Below are positions 1 through 10,888 of a DNA stretch of 64,000 bases, in pieces. The position numbers were made by a program, and so were the translations under genes. A model generated the notes under the pieces. It worked only from the letters and a program-made list of their open reading frames with translations. It made no database searches and was not told the DNA's origin. Each line of letters begins with the position of its first letter. Position 1 is the first letter of the stretch. The DNA comes from Coriobacteriaceae bacterium. Its GTDB lineage: Bacteria; Actinomycetota; Coriobacteriia; Coriobacteriales; Coriobacteriaceae. The DNA lies in the NCBI GenBank assembly GCA_902362275.1, contig CABIWB010000001.1, positions 342,659 through 406,658 on the forward strand, read 5' to 3'.

Positions 1-19
1 GGGGGGCAGGTGGCGCCTG

Positions 20-241
20 CTACGCGGCGGTTACGGACAGGGCATGGAATTTCTCGCCGGCGCCCTCGACGGCGGCGGCGAGCTGCTCGGCGGTCACGGT
101 GTCGGCGCACTCCACCTGGACAGTCTGGGTCTCGTGATCGGCGTCGGCATCGGTCACGCCGACCACGTTGAGCAGCGCGGTCTCGACGGTGGCATCGCAA
201 TGGCCGCACATAAGGCCGGAAGTCTTGATTGTGTAACGCAT
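20..241 (-). CDS. copZ: Copper chaperone CopZ-like HMA protein
   Basis: A 73-residue protein that is a single heavy-metal-associated domain. The metal-binding signature GLMCGHCDA (CxxC) lies at residues 9-17, and length and layout match CopZ/Atx1-type Cu(I) chaperones, which carry cuprous ion to the soluble domains of CopA. The ATG follows AGAGAGGA at a good distance. It lies 147 bp downstream of copA on the same strand, so both are probably transcribed from the CsoR-type promoter in front of copA. Metal preference is inferred from the family and the neighbour; other soft metals cannot be excluded. Confidence 0.9.
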   Translation of the reverse strand: MRYTIKTSGLMCGHCDATVETALLNVVGVTDADADHETQTVQVECADTVTAEQLAAAVEGAGEKFHALSVTAA

Positions 242-388
242 GGGTATTCCTCTCTGTTATGTCGGCTTTCCCAGGCACCCGACCTTGACCTTCAAGCCGT
301 CGCTCGCGTGCCAAAGTACGCGTCGCTCCTCTTTCAGGCCAATCTCGGGCACCTGGAAAACCCGTTCTAAATGTACTTAATGGTGATC

Positions 389-2728
389 CTATTTTGCCAC
401 TTTAGGCATAAAGGATTTTAAGCGCAGGGCATTGGACACGACGCAGACGCTCGACAGGCTCATCGCTGCGGCGGCAAACATGGGCGAGAGCTGCCACCCG
501 GTGAGCGGGAAGAACACGCCCGCGGCGAGCGGAATGCCGATGCCGTTGTAGAACAGCGCCCAGAACAGGTCCTGCTTGATGTTGCGGATCGTGGCGCGCG
601 AAAGCTCGATGGCGCGGGCGACATCCATGAGGTCGCTGCGCATGAGTACCACGTCGGCACCCTCCTTGGCGATGTCTGCGCCGGTGCCGATGGCAAGGCC
701 CACGTCGGCGCGCGCCAGGGCGGGGGAGTCGTTGATGCCGTCGCCCACCATGGCGACCTTGCCGCCCGTGTCCTGCAGCTCGCGCACATGGCGCTCCTTG
801 TCGGCGGGGAGGACGTCGGCGATGACCTGCTCGCTACTCAGTCCCACGCGGCGGGCGATTGCTTCGGCAGTGACGCGGTTGTCGCCGGTGAGCATGCGCA
901 CGTCGACGCCAAGCGAGCGCAATGCGGCGATGGCCCCGGCGCTCGTCTCCTTGACCTCGTCAGCCACGGCAATGGTGCCGGCAAGCTCGCCGTTCTTGGC
1001 AAAGAACAGCGGCGTCTTGCCCTCGGCGGCGAACTGTTCGGCAAGACCCGCGGGCACCTTCGCGCCCAGCTCGTTCATCAGGCGCATATTGCCGGCGGCA
1101 ATGGCGTTTTGCCCCTCGCGCGCCGTAGCGCCTCGCCCGGGCACGGCGGCAAAGTCCTCGACGGCGCGCGCGACAATCCCTCGCGTCTCGCACTCGGCCA
1201 TAATCGCCTCGGCCAGCGGGTGTTCGCTTGAGCGCTCCAGCGCGGCGGCCAGCTTGAGTAGCGCCTTTTCGCTCATGGCGGGCGATCCGTCGGCGCGCGT
1301 GGCTACCACGATATCGGTCACGGCAGGCTTGCCGCGAGTGACCGTTCCCGTCTTATCGAGTACCACGGTGCCCACGCTGCGCAGATTCTCCAGCGCCTCG
1401 GCGCTCTTGAACAGAATGCCCATCTCGGCGCCCTTGCCGGTGCCGACCATAATAGCGACGGGCGTGGCCAGACCCAATGCGCACGGACAGCTGATCATCA
1501 GCACAGCGACGGCGGAGGTGAGCGCTTCGTTCACGCTACCGGTCAGTGCCATCCACACCACAAAGGTCACGGCCGAGATCACGAATACCACGGGCACGAA
1601 CACGCCGGCGACCTTGTCGGCCATGCGGGCGATGGGCGCCTTGGTGGCGTTGGCGTCCTCGACGAGCTGGATAATCTTGGCGAGCGACGTGTCGGCGCCC
1701 ACGCGTGTGGCGCGGAAGGTAAACGAACCGGTGCGGTTGACGGTGGCGGCGTTGACGGTGTCGCCGGCGGACTTCTCCACGGGAATGGACTCGCCGGTGA
1801 GCGCACTCTCGTCCACGGCCGAGCTGCCCTCGAGCACCACGCCGTCAACAGGGATAGACTCGCCGGGGCGCACGCGCAGGACTTGGCCGGGCAGAATGGC
1901 ATCGACATCGACGGTGGTCTCGGTACCGTCGACGGCCACGACGGTCGCGGTCTTGGGCGCCAGGTCAATGAGCGCCTCGATGGCGCCGCCGGTCTTGGAT
2001 TTGCTGCGTGTCTCGAGGTATTTGCCCACGGTGACGAGCGACAGGATGGTGCCGGCGCTCTCAAAATACAAGTTGTCCATGCCTGTCATCATGGCCTCGT
2101 GGACCTGACCCGCGGCTAGCTGGTCGGCCATGATGAACATGGCGTAGAGCGACCAGGCGATGGACGCGGTGGCGCCGACGGCGACGAGGGCGTCCATGGT
2201 GGGCGCGCCGTGCGCGAGCGATTTAAACCCGTTGATAAAGTACGCGTCGTTGACATAGACGATGGGGATGAGCAGGACGATCTCGGTGAGCGCGAGCGTC
2301 ATGCTGTGGGTATGGTCGGTGAAAATGCCGGGCAGCGGCCAGCCAAGCATGTGCCCCATGCCTATGTAGAACAGTGGGATGAGGAATACGATCGAGACGA
2401 TGAGACGAGTGCACATGGCAGAGGCAGCGGCCTCCAGTTTTTTGGTGGGCGACTCCATATGGGCGGCGCCAGACCCGGCTTGCGTACTGCCGCTTTGGGC
2501 GGCGTCGATGCCCGTGCTGACGGGCGAGGCCGAGTAGCCAGCGCGATCGACAGCGGTGCAGATGTCGTCGGGGGAGACCTGCGTGGGGTCGTAGTCCACC
2601 AGCATAGAGCCGGCGAGCAGATTGACCGCAACGCTCTCGACGCCGTCGAGCTTGCTCACGGCACGGTCCACGTGCGCCTGGCAGGCGGCGCACGTCATGC
2701 CACTCACATCGAACTTATCTTGAGCCAT
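389..2728 (-). CDS. copA: Copper-exporting P1B-type ATPase CopA
   Basis: A 779-residue cytoplasmic-membrane ATPase that expels Cu(I). There is one N-terminal HMA domain with [11 protein letters not shown] (CxxC near residues 13-16), then an Ala/Gly/Ser-rich linker, membrane segments, the actuator loop TGES, the intramembrane metal site CPCALG (about residue 413), the phosphorylation site DKTGT (about residue 457) and the hinge [16 protein letters not shown]. Every P1B-1 hallmark is present and the length is normal. The start is ATG after AAAGGAG. It forms an operon with copZ. No csoR gene is visible in this window. Confidence 0.97.
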   Translation of the reverse strand: MAQDKFDVSGMTCAACQAHVDRAVSKLDGVESVAVNLLAGSMLVDYDPTQVSPDDICTAVDRAGYSASPVSTGIDAAQSGSTQAGSGAAHMESPTKKLEAAASAMCTRLIVSIVFLIPLFYIGMGHMLGWPLPGIFTDHTHSMTLALTEIVLLIPIVYVNDAYFINGFKSLAHGAPTMDALVAVGATASIAWSLYAMFIMADQLAAGQVHEAMMTGMDNLYFESAGTILSLVTVGKYLETRSKSKTGGAIEALIDLAPKTATVVAVDGTETTVDVDAILPGQVLRVRPGESIPVDGVVLEGSSAVDESALTGESIPVEKSAGDTVNAATVNRTGSFTFRATRVGADTSLAKIIQLVEDANATKAPIARMADKVAGVFVPVVFVISAVTFVVWMALTGSVNEALTSAVAVLMISCPCALGLATPVAIMVGTGKGAEMGILFKSAEALENLRSVGTVVLDKTGTVTRGKPAVTDIVVATRADGSPAMSEKALLKLAAALERSSEHPLAEAIMAECETRGIVARAVEDFAAVPGRGATAREGQNAIAAGNMRLMNELGAKVPAGLAEQFAAEGKTPLFFAKNGELAGTIAVADEVKETSAGAIAALRSLGVDVRMLTGDNRVTAEAIARRVGLSSEQVIADVLPADKERHVRELQDTGGKVAMVGDGINDSPALARADVGLAIGTGADIAKEGADVVLMRSDLMDVARAIELSRATIRNIKQDLFWALFYNGIGIPLAAGVFFPLTGWQLSPMFAAAAMSLSSVCVVSNALRLKSFMPKVAK

Positions 2729-2773
2729 GGCTTCTCCTTTCTGTAGTTCGGTGTTGGAATTGTTAACCTGCCG

Positions 2774-2803
2774 ATACTATACACCCATACCCCCTGGGGG
2801 TGT
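2774..2803 (-). promoter_or_regulatory. CsoR-type copper operator overlapping the copA promoter
   Basis: A G/C-tract palindrome (ACCCCCTGGGGGT, 2789-2801) lies 61 bp upstream of copA and resembles the operators of the copper sensor CsoR (C-tract/G-tract dyads next to AT flanks). Reading toward copA, a TATAGT -10-like hexamer (plus-strand 2776-2781) follows at once, so the dyad would cover the spacer/-35 region, the usual place for repression. That CsoR binds here is inferred from motif shape and gene context. Confidence 0.65.
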
Positions 2804-3059
2804 CCAGCACAGAAAGAAATGTATGACATTTCACTACAGATGAGGGCGGTTGGTTGGCCGATGGACCGTCCCAGCCAATCATCTCGATCTGTAACAACTA
2901 GACCCGTTTTTGTCGAGTAACTGTTACAGATCTAGACATTACATCGAGTCGCAACTTAACGTCTCGATCTGTAACATCTAGACCTGTGTCTGCCGAGCTA
3001 GTGTTACAGATCAAGACAATTGACGGGGAGGGGTCCCGTCATGGCAAGACGCCCGCCGC
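2804..3059. other. Intergenic stretch with no gene, holding two palindromes
   Basis: Between copA and the kinase stop codon no convincing reading frame is present. The notable content is two tandem palindromic repeats (2882-2937 and 2961-3017). The kinase gene ends at 3060, and no classic hairpin-plus-T-run terminator is seen, so these repeats could serve that role. Confidence 0.6.
2882..3017. repeat. Two tandem palindromic repeats, family B (ATCTGTAACA...TGTTACAGAT)
   Basis: Copy 1 has arms TCTCGATCTGTAACA (2882-2896) and TGTTACAGATCTAGAC (2922-2937). Copy 2 has arms GTCTCGATCTGTAACA (2961-2976) and TGTTACAGATCAAGAC (3002-3017). Both loops are about 25 nt and contain TAGACC. Because each unit is itself an inverted repeat and only two copies are present, this is a dispersed palindrome and not a CRISPR. 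A third, degenerate copy lies at 6466-6528. Confidence 0.8.
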
Positions 3060-5144
3060 CTAGATGCAGAACCCGGGGATCACACAGGTTAGCTTGTTTG
3101 GCTTTTCCGCAGGCGTTGCGTACGTAAAGACGTCGCCGTCGTGTCCCACGCGATTCATATAGAGTGTGCCTTCACTCTCCGATGTGTCGGGACTCGCCGT
3201 TCGTTCCCACCAACAGGCGTCCTTGCCCTTCCACTGGCGAACCAACGTCTCGTTCGTGGTATACGGACTTACCTTGAGCTCGCGGAAGAGTTGGTACTCC
3301 TTGCCCTCGCCGTTATAGATGTCGGCCAGGTAGTGAAAGTCCTTGGCAAACGAATCGGGCGGTTGCGTACCGCACAGCTCGACCATGGCGGGCAGCCAAA
3401 GGGTTGCGGGCAACTCGCTCAGACACGATGCACTGTTGGCGGCGCCAACGTTATTTGAGATCTTTTTGACGGATTTGATGAGTGCGCGCAACTCGTTGGG
3501 CAGCAGCTTAAGGCCGTCGCCGTTGAGCCATTCCCGCAGCTCGCAATCTGCCCAGCCGGCGCTCGGCGGTTCAGCCGCAGCGTTGCGCTCGGCAATACCC
3601 GCATCGAACATAAACGTCAGCCCGGCCTTGCCCGTTCCGTCCAGAAGCTCATCGTGACGGATGCCCACAAGCTGCGTGCCGACCTCCAGCCCGTTGGCGA
3701 GTTTCACGCGCTTGGTGCACGGATAGGGAATATGCCCATCGGCATCGAGCAGGTGATAGTGCTTGGCAATCTCGCGTGCCTCGCTACGGGTCTCGGCGGC
3801 CTTAATCTTGAGCGAAATCTCCTGCAGCTGATCCCAGGTGTAGTCGTCAAGTGAACCGCGGATGCCGTCCAAGTAGTCGGGGATGCCAAAGCCATGGGTC
3901 GCCGCCCCAATGACGCTGAGCCCCGCAACGGCTGCAACGACGCCACCGATAATAAAGCGGCGGCGGGTCATGGCATCGTGCCGGGCCTGCTCCAGGATCT
4001 CTCGCGCGCGCTCGCCGGCGACGTCGACCTTAAGGTGTGTACCGGAGTCGATGTCGATTGCGGCGTCACTGCCCGCGCCTTCGCGGCCCTCGGATTCGGC
4101 ATCGGTGAGGTATGCCGAGAGCACCTCGAGCATCTGCTGCTCGGTGGGACGATCGCACTGCTCGACTGAGAGACCCTTCATGATGATTTGGACGAGCGCT
4201 TCATCGCCCTCGCAGCGCGGCTCGAGCGGTGCCGGCTTGGCCTTGGTCTTTACGAGATAGAACGAGCCGGTTGCAGCGGCGTCCGTCGACTCAAAGTCAA
4301 ACGGTTTGCGACCGCTGTAGAGCTGGTACAGAATGCTCGAAAGCGCATAGACGTCGATTGCCGGCGAACGGCGAAGGGCCGCGATGCCTTCGATATCCTG
4401 CGTGAGCATCTCGGGCGCGGCGTATGCGGGCGTGGCAAAGCGCCAGATGTCGGCGCGCCGGGTGATCGTGTCGTCGCCGAGAGCCATGGTCGCGGAGCCC
4501 ATGTCGATGAGGCAGGGGTCAAAGGAGCAATCGGCAATCTGCTGCTCGAGCGTTCGACTGGTGGTGCGGAACATGATATTGGCAGGCGACAGGTCGCGAT
4601 GGATGACCGGATTCACGAGGCTTTGGGTCATCAAGAGCGCACGAAGCACGGCGTTTCCGACGGCGGCGACCATCTGGGTGGTCAGCCCGCCCGAGGCGTC
4701 GTGCGGAAGCAGGGGCAGCGCCTGCTTGAGCGAGGTGCCCTCGACCCACTCCATGAGGATGAGCGGGTCATCCTCGCACGATCCGTAGCCATAGACGCGC
4801 GGAAATCCGCGCAGGTGCGAGACGGTACACAGATGACGGTACTCCTCAAACAGCGCAGCAGTGTTGGCCAGGTGCGCTGCCGATTGCTCGGCGGAGCGGT
4901 CGGGGGCTTGGCCAGAGAGAATGACGTTGTCCTTGAGCAGCTTGACGGCAAAGACCTCGCCGCTCGTGTTGGTCGCGCGCAGCACGTGCCCGATGTTGCC
5001 GTTGTTGCGGTGGGCCGTCTGGAGAATAAGTGTCATAAACCGACGCTTGGCGTCGTCCTCGGCGCTGGGATCGACCGCCACGGCGGTGTCGAACGTATCG
5101 AGACGGATGAGTTTGTCGCCATAGGCGCTATCGGTAGTATCCAT
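3060..5144 (-). CDS. Membrane-anchored Ser/Thr protein kinase with DUF6273-like C-terminal half
   Basis: A 694-residue protein. The N-terminal 300 residues form a Hanks-type kinase: the ATP lysine is in EVFAVKLLKD, the catalytic loop is HRDLSPAN (H182-D184), and the metal-binding DFG motif appears as DMG (D214). A basic juxtamembrane stretch leads to one transmembrane helix (FIIGGVVAAVAGLSVIGAA, about residues 393-415). The rest resembles DUF6273-type domains (CELREWLNG, and WWERTAS...VIPGFCI near the end), found on many gut bacterial surface proteins, and probably sits outside the membrane. I chose the ATG at 5144 because AAAGGA precedes it. The FHA gene upstream may read its phosphorylation products. 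Substrates are unknown. Confidence 0.85.
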   Translation of the reverse strand: MDTTDSAYGDKLIRLDTFDTAVAVDPSAEDDAKRRFMTLILQTAHRNNGNIGHVLRATNTSGEVFAVKLLKDNVILSGQAPDRSAEQSAAHLANTAALFEEYRHLCTVSHLRGFPRVYGYGSCEDDPLILMEWVEGTSLKQALPLLPHDASGGLTTQMVAAVGNAVLRALLMTQSLVNPVIHRDLSPANIMFRTTSRTLEQQIADCSFDPCLIDMGSATMALGDDTITRRADIWRFATPAYAAPEMLTQDIEGIAALRRSPAIDVYALSSILYQLYSGRKPFDFESTDAAATGSFYLVKTKAKPAPLEPRCEGDEALVQIIMKGLSVEQCDRPTEQQMLEVLSAYLTDAESEGREGAGSDAAIDIDSGTHLKVDVAGERAREILEQARHDAMTRRRFIIGGVVAAVAGLSVIGAATHGFGIPDYLDGIRGSLDDYTWDQLQEISLKIKAAETRSEAREIAKHYHLLDADGHIPYPCTKRVKLANGLEVGTQLVGIRHDELLDGTGKAGLTFMFDAGIAERNAAAEPPSAGWADCELREWLNGDGLKLLPNELRALIKSVKKISNNVGAANSASCLSELPATLWLPAMVELCGTQPPDSFAKDFHYLADIYNGEGKEYQLFRELKVSPYTTNETLVRQWKGKDACWWERTASPDTSESEGTLYMNRVGHDGDVFTYATPAEKPNKLTCVIPGFCI

Positions 5145-5176
5145 GGCGTTCCTTTGTCTGGCATGGGTTGCCGCAC

Positions 5177-5237
5177 GTATACGCGAGCAGTGCGGATATC
5201 GGTAAAGTACCATGATGGCCGCACTGCCCACGTATAC
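5177..5237. promoter_or_regulatory. Long inverted repeat in the kinase-gene promoter region
   Basis: GTATACG (5177-5183) and GCAGTGCGG (5187-5195) are mirrored exactly by CCGCACTGC (5219-5227) and CGTATAC (5231-5237). The dyad sits 33-93 bp upstream of the kinase ATG, where a promoter is expected, so it may be an operator. It could also form a leader hairpin. Confidence 0.5.
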
Positions 5238-5315
5238 CGCTGAGCATTGTCGTTTACGACGCAGAAGGTAGAAGACGGAAGACGGACGGCGACCGTCTTC
5301 CGATCGCCGTCCGTG

Positions 5316-6278
5316 CTAGTCCACAATGACAAGGAATGTCGTGTAGAGACCCAGATGGAGCCTGTCGCTGTTGGCGATTTCCACGGGGGGATAGACTTTG
5401 CCGGGCTCGCGTTGGTCGCGCGGCGGCTCAATCACAATATCGCCGTCGCCCGCGCCCGATTCGAGCACTGTGCCGTTGGTCGACCCAAGGCCCTGGGCGT
5501 ACCAGTGCTCACCCTCGAGCCAAATGCGAAGATGCTCGCGCGAGGCGTCGGCGCCTACATCGGTGATGCTGGGCGAGGTTTTGGGCAAAGAACCAATCAC
5601 GGTGCCGCGCGGATCGCGTGTGAGGGGATGGATTTGCATGTCGGCGCAGTTGTCGGCATGGGTTCTGAGCAGACCGAGGTTGGGGGCGACGGTGCGCGGC
5701 TGCCCCAGGTTGCTCATAAAGCCACGTCCGACGGTAGTTTCGGTGGTGCCAAAGTGCCCGCCCGTCTTGCTGTTGCAAAAGCGCTCGACGGTGGCCACGC
5801 CCTGAACGGGATCGGCGAGCGCCCCCGTTGCCACAAAGAGCATCAAAAAGAGCGTGCTTTTTTCGCGCACGGCATTGCCGTCAAAGTTGTCGATGCGATT
5901 GAGGGCATTTGCATATAGGCGGCTGTCCAGCTTGTGGCTGGCGAGAGCCGACATCATTTCGTTGCCGGCCGGACCGCGATAGTGCTCGGCGATTGCCTGA
6001 TAGGCGGACTCGCCGCCGCCGAGCTTGCTGCAGATTGCCGCGGAAAGGTTGAGCGTGGTGACGGTAAAGTCGCTGTAGATGGCGGGCGCGCACTGGTCAG
6101 GCTTGCGATGGACGATGTAACGGGTGAGATACGAGCGGTTGGAAGAGCATTTCTCGAGCAGGGTACTGCCGAGATAAGAGTTTCCATTGATAAGCATTCG
6201 GGCGATCTCGAGATGTTTAAGACCGCCGAACGAGCGAATATCGTTATAGAGGACCGAGCAAGGCGTCTCTGCTGCCAC
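5316..6278 (-). CDS. FHA-domain protein with uncharacterised N-terminal region
   Basis: A 320-residue soluble protein. The last 100 residues form a forkhead-associated domain: RGTVIG, the SREH phosphothreonine-binding signature in ASREHLRIW, and GSTNGT. FHA domains bind phosphothreonine peptides and usually partner with Ser/Thr kinases; such a kinase is encoded next downstream on the same strand. The first 220 residues match no family I recognise. The chosen start is GTG (6278), directly preceded by AAAGGAGG; an in-frame TTG 30 bp upstream lacks such a site. The two genes are 171 bp apart, so co-transcription is possible but not shown. Confidence 0.8.
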   Translation of the reverse strand: MAAETPCSVLYNDIRSFGGLKHLEIARMLINGNSYLGSTLLEKCSSNRSYLTRYIVHRKPDQCAPAIYSDFTVTTLNLSAAICSKLGGGESAYQAIAEHYRGPAGNEMMSALASHKLDSRLYANALNRIDNFDGNAVREKSTLFLMLFVATGALADPVQGVATVERFCNSKTGGHFGTTETTVGRGFMSNLGQPRTVAPNLGLLRTHADNCADMQIHPLTRDPRGTVIGSLPKTSPSITDVGADASREHLRIWLEGEHWYAQGLGSTNGTVLESGAGDGDIVIEPPRDQREPGKVYPPVEIANSDRLHLGLYTTFLVIVD

Positions 6279-6344
6279 GGATACCTCCTTTGATTGCTTC
6301 CTAGCCAATATGGCGATAGGAATTAATGGCTCCCGGTGGGAGAC

Positions 6345-6374
6345 GTATTAAATGGCTGCGAAATGGCTGCGCAA
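6345..6374 (-). promoter_or_regulatory. Candidate promoter of the FHA gene over an 11-bp tandem repeat
   Basis: Reading toward the FHA gene, TTGCGC (plus 6369-6374) and TAATAC (plus 6345-6350) are spaced by 18 bp. The spacer consists largely of a perfect tandem duplication of AAATGGCTGCG (6350-6360 and 6361-6371). Confidence 0.4.
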
Positions 6375-6465
6375 TATATAGCGTAACCAAAGCAACATTA
6401 TAGGTCACATGTTCGAAATTGCAGGAAGGGCGAGAGATTTGGTTTGGAATGAACGTAAATCCCCC

Positions 6466-6528
6466 TCTGTCTTATTCCGTAACATTTGGACCCGGTTTTG
6501 CCCTGCATCTGTTACAGATTGAGACAAT
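6466..6528. repeat. Degenerate third copy of palindromic family B
   Basis: The right arm TGTTACAGATTGAGACAAT (6510-6528) is nearly identical to the right arms at 2922 and 3002, which are followed by similar AGACA sequence. The left arm is weak: CCGTAACA then TTTGGACCC. The copy lies between the divergent FHA and DEAD-box genes. Confidence 0.6.
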
Positions 6529-6797
6529 CGGCCCAGACCCGCCCCGTCCGCCTCATCATCTGTGGTTTACGTGGGGGCATGCGAAGCACGGGTATACTAA
6601 CCGGCGGCGAATCTGCTCCATCGCTTAAGGCTGCTGCGTCTGGACGGCGCGTGATAGGGCTGCCAAAGCGATCGCCAGCGTGCTGAGCAACCTCCTCTCT
6701 GTGCGCACCTGTTTTTGTATGTATTAGCGCACTACCAAGCACGCCCGCGCGGCCGCATGCCGCGCCCATGATGCGTGCAGATAAGGAACAACAACAT
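6529..6797 (+). other. Leader region of the DEAD-box helicase gene, no gene seen
   Basis: No credible reading frame lies here. A TATACT hexamer at 6593-6598 could be a -10 element, without a well-spaced -35, giving a 5' leader of roughly 190 nt. Long structured leaders are common on cold-inducible RNA helicase genes, but none is proven here. Confidence 0.4.
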
Positions 6798-8954
<2,157 letters not shown>

Positions 8955-8988
8955 CATACGCGTCGCGCTCTAAGTCGAGGCGACCAGA

Positions 8989-9022
8989 GGGCCCCGGGCA
9001 TGTTTTGCTCGGAGCCCTTTTT
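8989..9022 (+). terminator. Intrinsic terminator of the DEAD-box gene
   Basis: A 12-bp GC-rich stem (8989-9000 with 9006-9017, including G-T pairs) with a 5-nt loop is followed by five T residues. Confidence 0.85.
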
Positions 9023-9166
9023 GGTGCAAGGGGGACAGGTTCATATATACCAACGTCTTGAAGTTGCGGTGGAATACGGACTGTTTTGGCCTTTTGAGCG
9101 GCTTTTCAGTCCCTATTTCACCGCAACTCAAGATTGGTGCAAAGTAACCTGTCCCCAATGCACCAA
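9021..9166. repeat. 146-bp nested palindrome (family A inside a GGGGACAGGTT palindrome)
   Basis: The outer arms, 9021-9041 and 9146-9166, share GACAGGTT/AACCTGTC and TTGGTGC/GCACCAA. Inside lies a second inverted repeat (9064-9071 TTGCGGTG to 9119-9126 CACCGCAA, extended by GGACTG/CAGTCC) of the family also found at 37219 and 48271. Together they could fold as one long hairpin. The repeat abuts the helicase terminator. Confidence 0.8.
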
Positions 9167-9403
9167 ACAAGGAGTGTCCCTAAGTGCCGCTTAAATACCG
9201 TTTATCGAAGAAAAAATACCGCTCACCGGTCGTAATGACTATTCTTGCTTTGCTGTTGCCTACAATAACCCCCGTAAAAAGAAATGCGGAAGGTTACCGA
9301 GTCCCTCGGACGTGGGCCTAACCAAAGTCTTTGAACGGGTGTGTCCCTATGGATGCATTCGCTTGATTTTGGTTGGTCTATATTTATGAAGGGACATGTC
9401 ACC
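9167..9403 (+). other. Leader of the alpha-glucoside PTS operon, no gene
   Basis: The only structure seen is a hairpin at 9292-9323: GGTTA and CCGAG pair with CTCGG and TAACC, with a 9-nt asymmetric internal loop. Its shape recalls the RNA antiterminator (RAT) bound by BglG/LicT proteins, and such a protein is encoded by the second gene. The sequence departs from the usual RAT consensus and no overlapping terminator is obvious, so the call is tentative. Confidence 0.35.
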
Positions 9404-9916
9404 ATGGGTTTCTTTTCTCGCCTGATGGGCGGTTCGGATGAGCAGAAGACTGCAACCTCCGAGTTCGAAATCCTCGCTCCCGTTTCTGGCGAGCTTGTTC
9501 ACCTAGAAAAAACCAACGATCCCGCTTTTAGCAGCCGTGCCGTGGGCGATGGCGTTGCCGTGGTTCCCCATGAGGGAACGGTATGCGCTCCTGTCTCCGG
9601 TACCGTCGCGGCACTGTTCCCGACCGAGCATGCACTGGGCATCATGTCCGACGACAGCTCTGCTCAGGTGATGCTGCATATCGGAATCGACACTGTTAAA
9701 CTCGAGGGCAAGGGCTTCCATGCGCTTGTTGCTCAGGGTGACCATGTCGACGCGGGCCAGCCCCTCGTCGAGGTCGATTTCGACGCGGTCCGCGCCGCCG
9801 GCTTCGATCCCACGGTCTTCGTTATCGTGTGCGAGCGCTCGGAGAAATCGACTCTTCGTAAGCATGCTTCCGGTCCTGTTGCTGTTAAAGAGCCTGTCGT
9901 CTGGCTTTCCGAGTAA
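9404..9916 (+). CDS. PTS glucose-type EIIA domain protein
   Basis: A 170-residue cytosolic phosphocarrier of the glucose/sucrose EIIA family (Crr-like). Diagnostic strings are ILAPVSGELVHLEKTNDPAF, VAPVSGTV-like CAPVSGTVAALFPTEHA and the phospho-histidine segment VMLHIGIDTVKL. It takes phosphate from HPr and passes it to an EIIB domain; the EIICB two genes downstream lacks its own IIA domain and is the natural partner. The ATG at 9404 follows AAGGGA; earlier in-frame starts lack good sites. It is the first gene of the operon. Confidence 0.9.
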   Translation: MGFFSRLMGGSDEQKTATSEFEILAPVSGELVHLEKTNDPAFSSRAVGDGVAVVPHEGTVCAPVSGTVAALFPTEHALGIMSDDSSAQVMLHIGIDTVKLEGKGFHALVAQGDHVDAGQPLVEVDFDAVRAAGFDPTVFVIVCERSEKSTLRKHASGPVAVKEPVVWLSE

Positions 9917-9934
9917 ATTCTTGTGGTGGGTACC

Positions 9935-10789
9935 GTGGTTATCAAGCGAGTTTTCAACAATAACGTCGCAATGGTCGCTTCGGACGATGGCTCCGAGCTC
10001 ATTGTCATCGGTCGAGGCCTCTGCTTTGGCCGTCATGCCGGCGACGCTATCGATGAAGCGTCGGTCGAAAAGACCTATGCGCTGCAGGAGGACACTTCTC
10101 AGGATTCGCGTACGATTGACCGCTTGGCACATCTTTTGGAGTCCATCCCCACCGTCAATCTCGTGATTGCCGAGGACATTGTTCAGATGCTCCGTCGAGA
10201 GCTCAATGTTGATGTCAACGACAAGATTCTCATTGCTCTTGCAGACCATATCAGCCTTGCTTTGGAGCGCGAGCGCAAGGGCGTCCCCTGCGAGAATCCG
10301 TTGCTGCTCGAGATCCAGCAGTTCTATCGCAAGGAGTATGCGCTTGCGGGCCGTGCGCTGCAGATTGTCAAGGAGTATATGGGCATCCAGATGAGCGAAG
10401 AAGAGCAGGGTTTTATTACGCTGCATATCGTCAACGCCACCATGCCGCAACGCTCCGACCGTCTCATCATCTCGGTCCAGCTTGTTCGCGACGTGCTTGC
10501 GATTGTTTCCGAGCGCTATGCTACGACCCTCGATGACACCTCGCTGCCTTACGAACGTTTCGTTCGTCACCTGCAGTTTTTCGCACAGCGAGCGCTCGAT
10601 CCTGCGGCCGGGCAAATCAATGGCGACGCGCTGTTCCGAATCGATGAAACGGCGTATCCGTGCGTATTCTCGTGCGCGGACGCCATAGCTGCCCACTTGT
10701 CGTCTACCCATAACGTTGTCGTTACCGATGCCGAGAAGAGTTATCTCGCATATCACATTGTTAACCTGCTTGGAGAACCTGGTCTCTAG
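9935..10789 (+). CDS. BglG/LicT-family transcription antiterminator
   Basis: A 284-residue regulator. The N-terminal RNA-binding domain starts VIKRVFNNN as in LicT, followed by two PTS regulation domains; conserved PRD histidines are visible in LADHISLAL and TLHIVNAT. Such proteins bind RAT hairpins and prevent leader termination when their sugar is present, controlled by PTS phosphorylation. I chose GTG 9935, which gives the canonical N-terminus; a GTG 12 bp upstream is also open. The gene sits between EIIA and EIICB, so it most likely autoregulates this operon. Confidence 0.9.
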   Translation: MVIKRVFNNNVAMVASDDGSELIVIGRGLCFGRHAGDAIDEASVEKTYALQEDTSQDSRTIDRLAHLLESIPTVNLVIAEDIVQMLRRELNVDVNDKILIALADHISLALERERKGVPCENPLLLEIQQFYRKEYALAGRALQIVKEYMGIQMSEEEQGFITLHIVNATMPQRSDRLIISVQLVRDVLAIVSERYATTLDDTSLPYERFVRHLQFFAQRALDPAAGQINGDALFRIDETAYPCVFSCADAIAAHLSSTHNVVVTDAEKSYLAYHIVNLLGEPGL

Positions 10790-10888
10790 GCATAACGTGC
10801 CCATACATCGATTGATATAAGGTAAGGCTCACGGTCTTGTCCAGGGCACATCTGTCTTAATTTGCGGAAAAGGAAGGGGAGTACCGCT

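Noticed and set aside
2882..3017. CRISPR array
   Set aside because: Only two units, each an inverted repeat, with no unique spacers of constant length and no cas genes.
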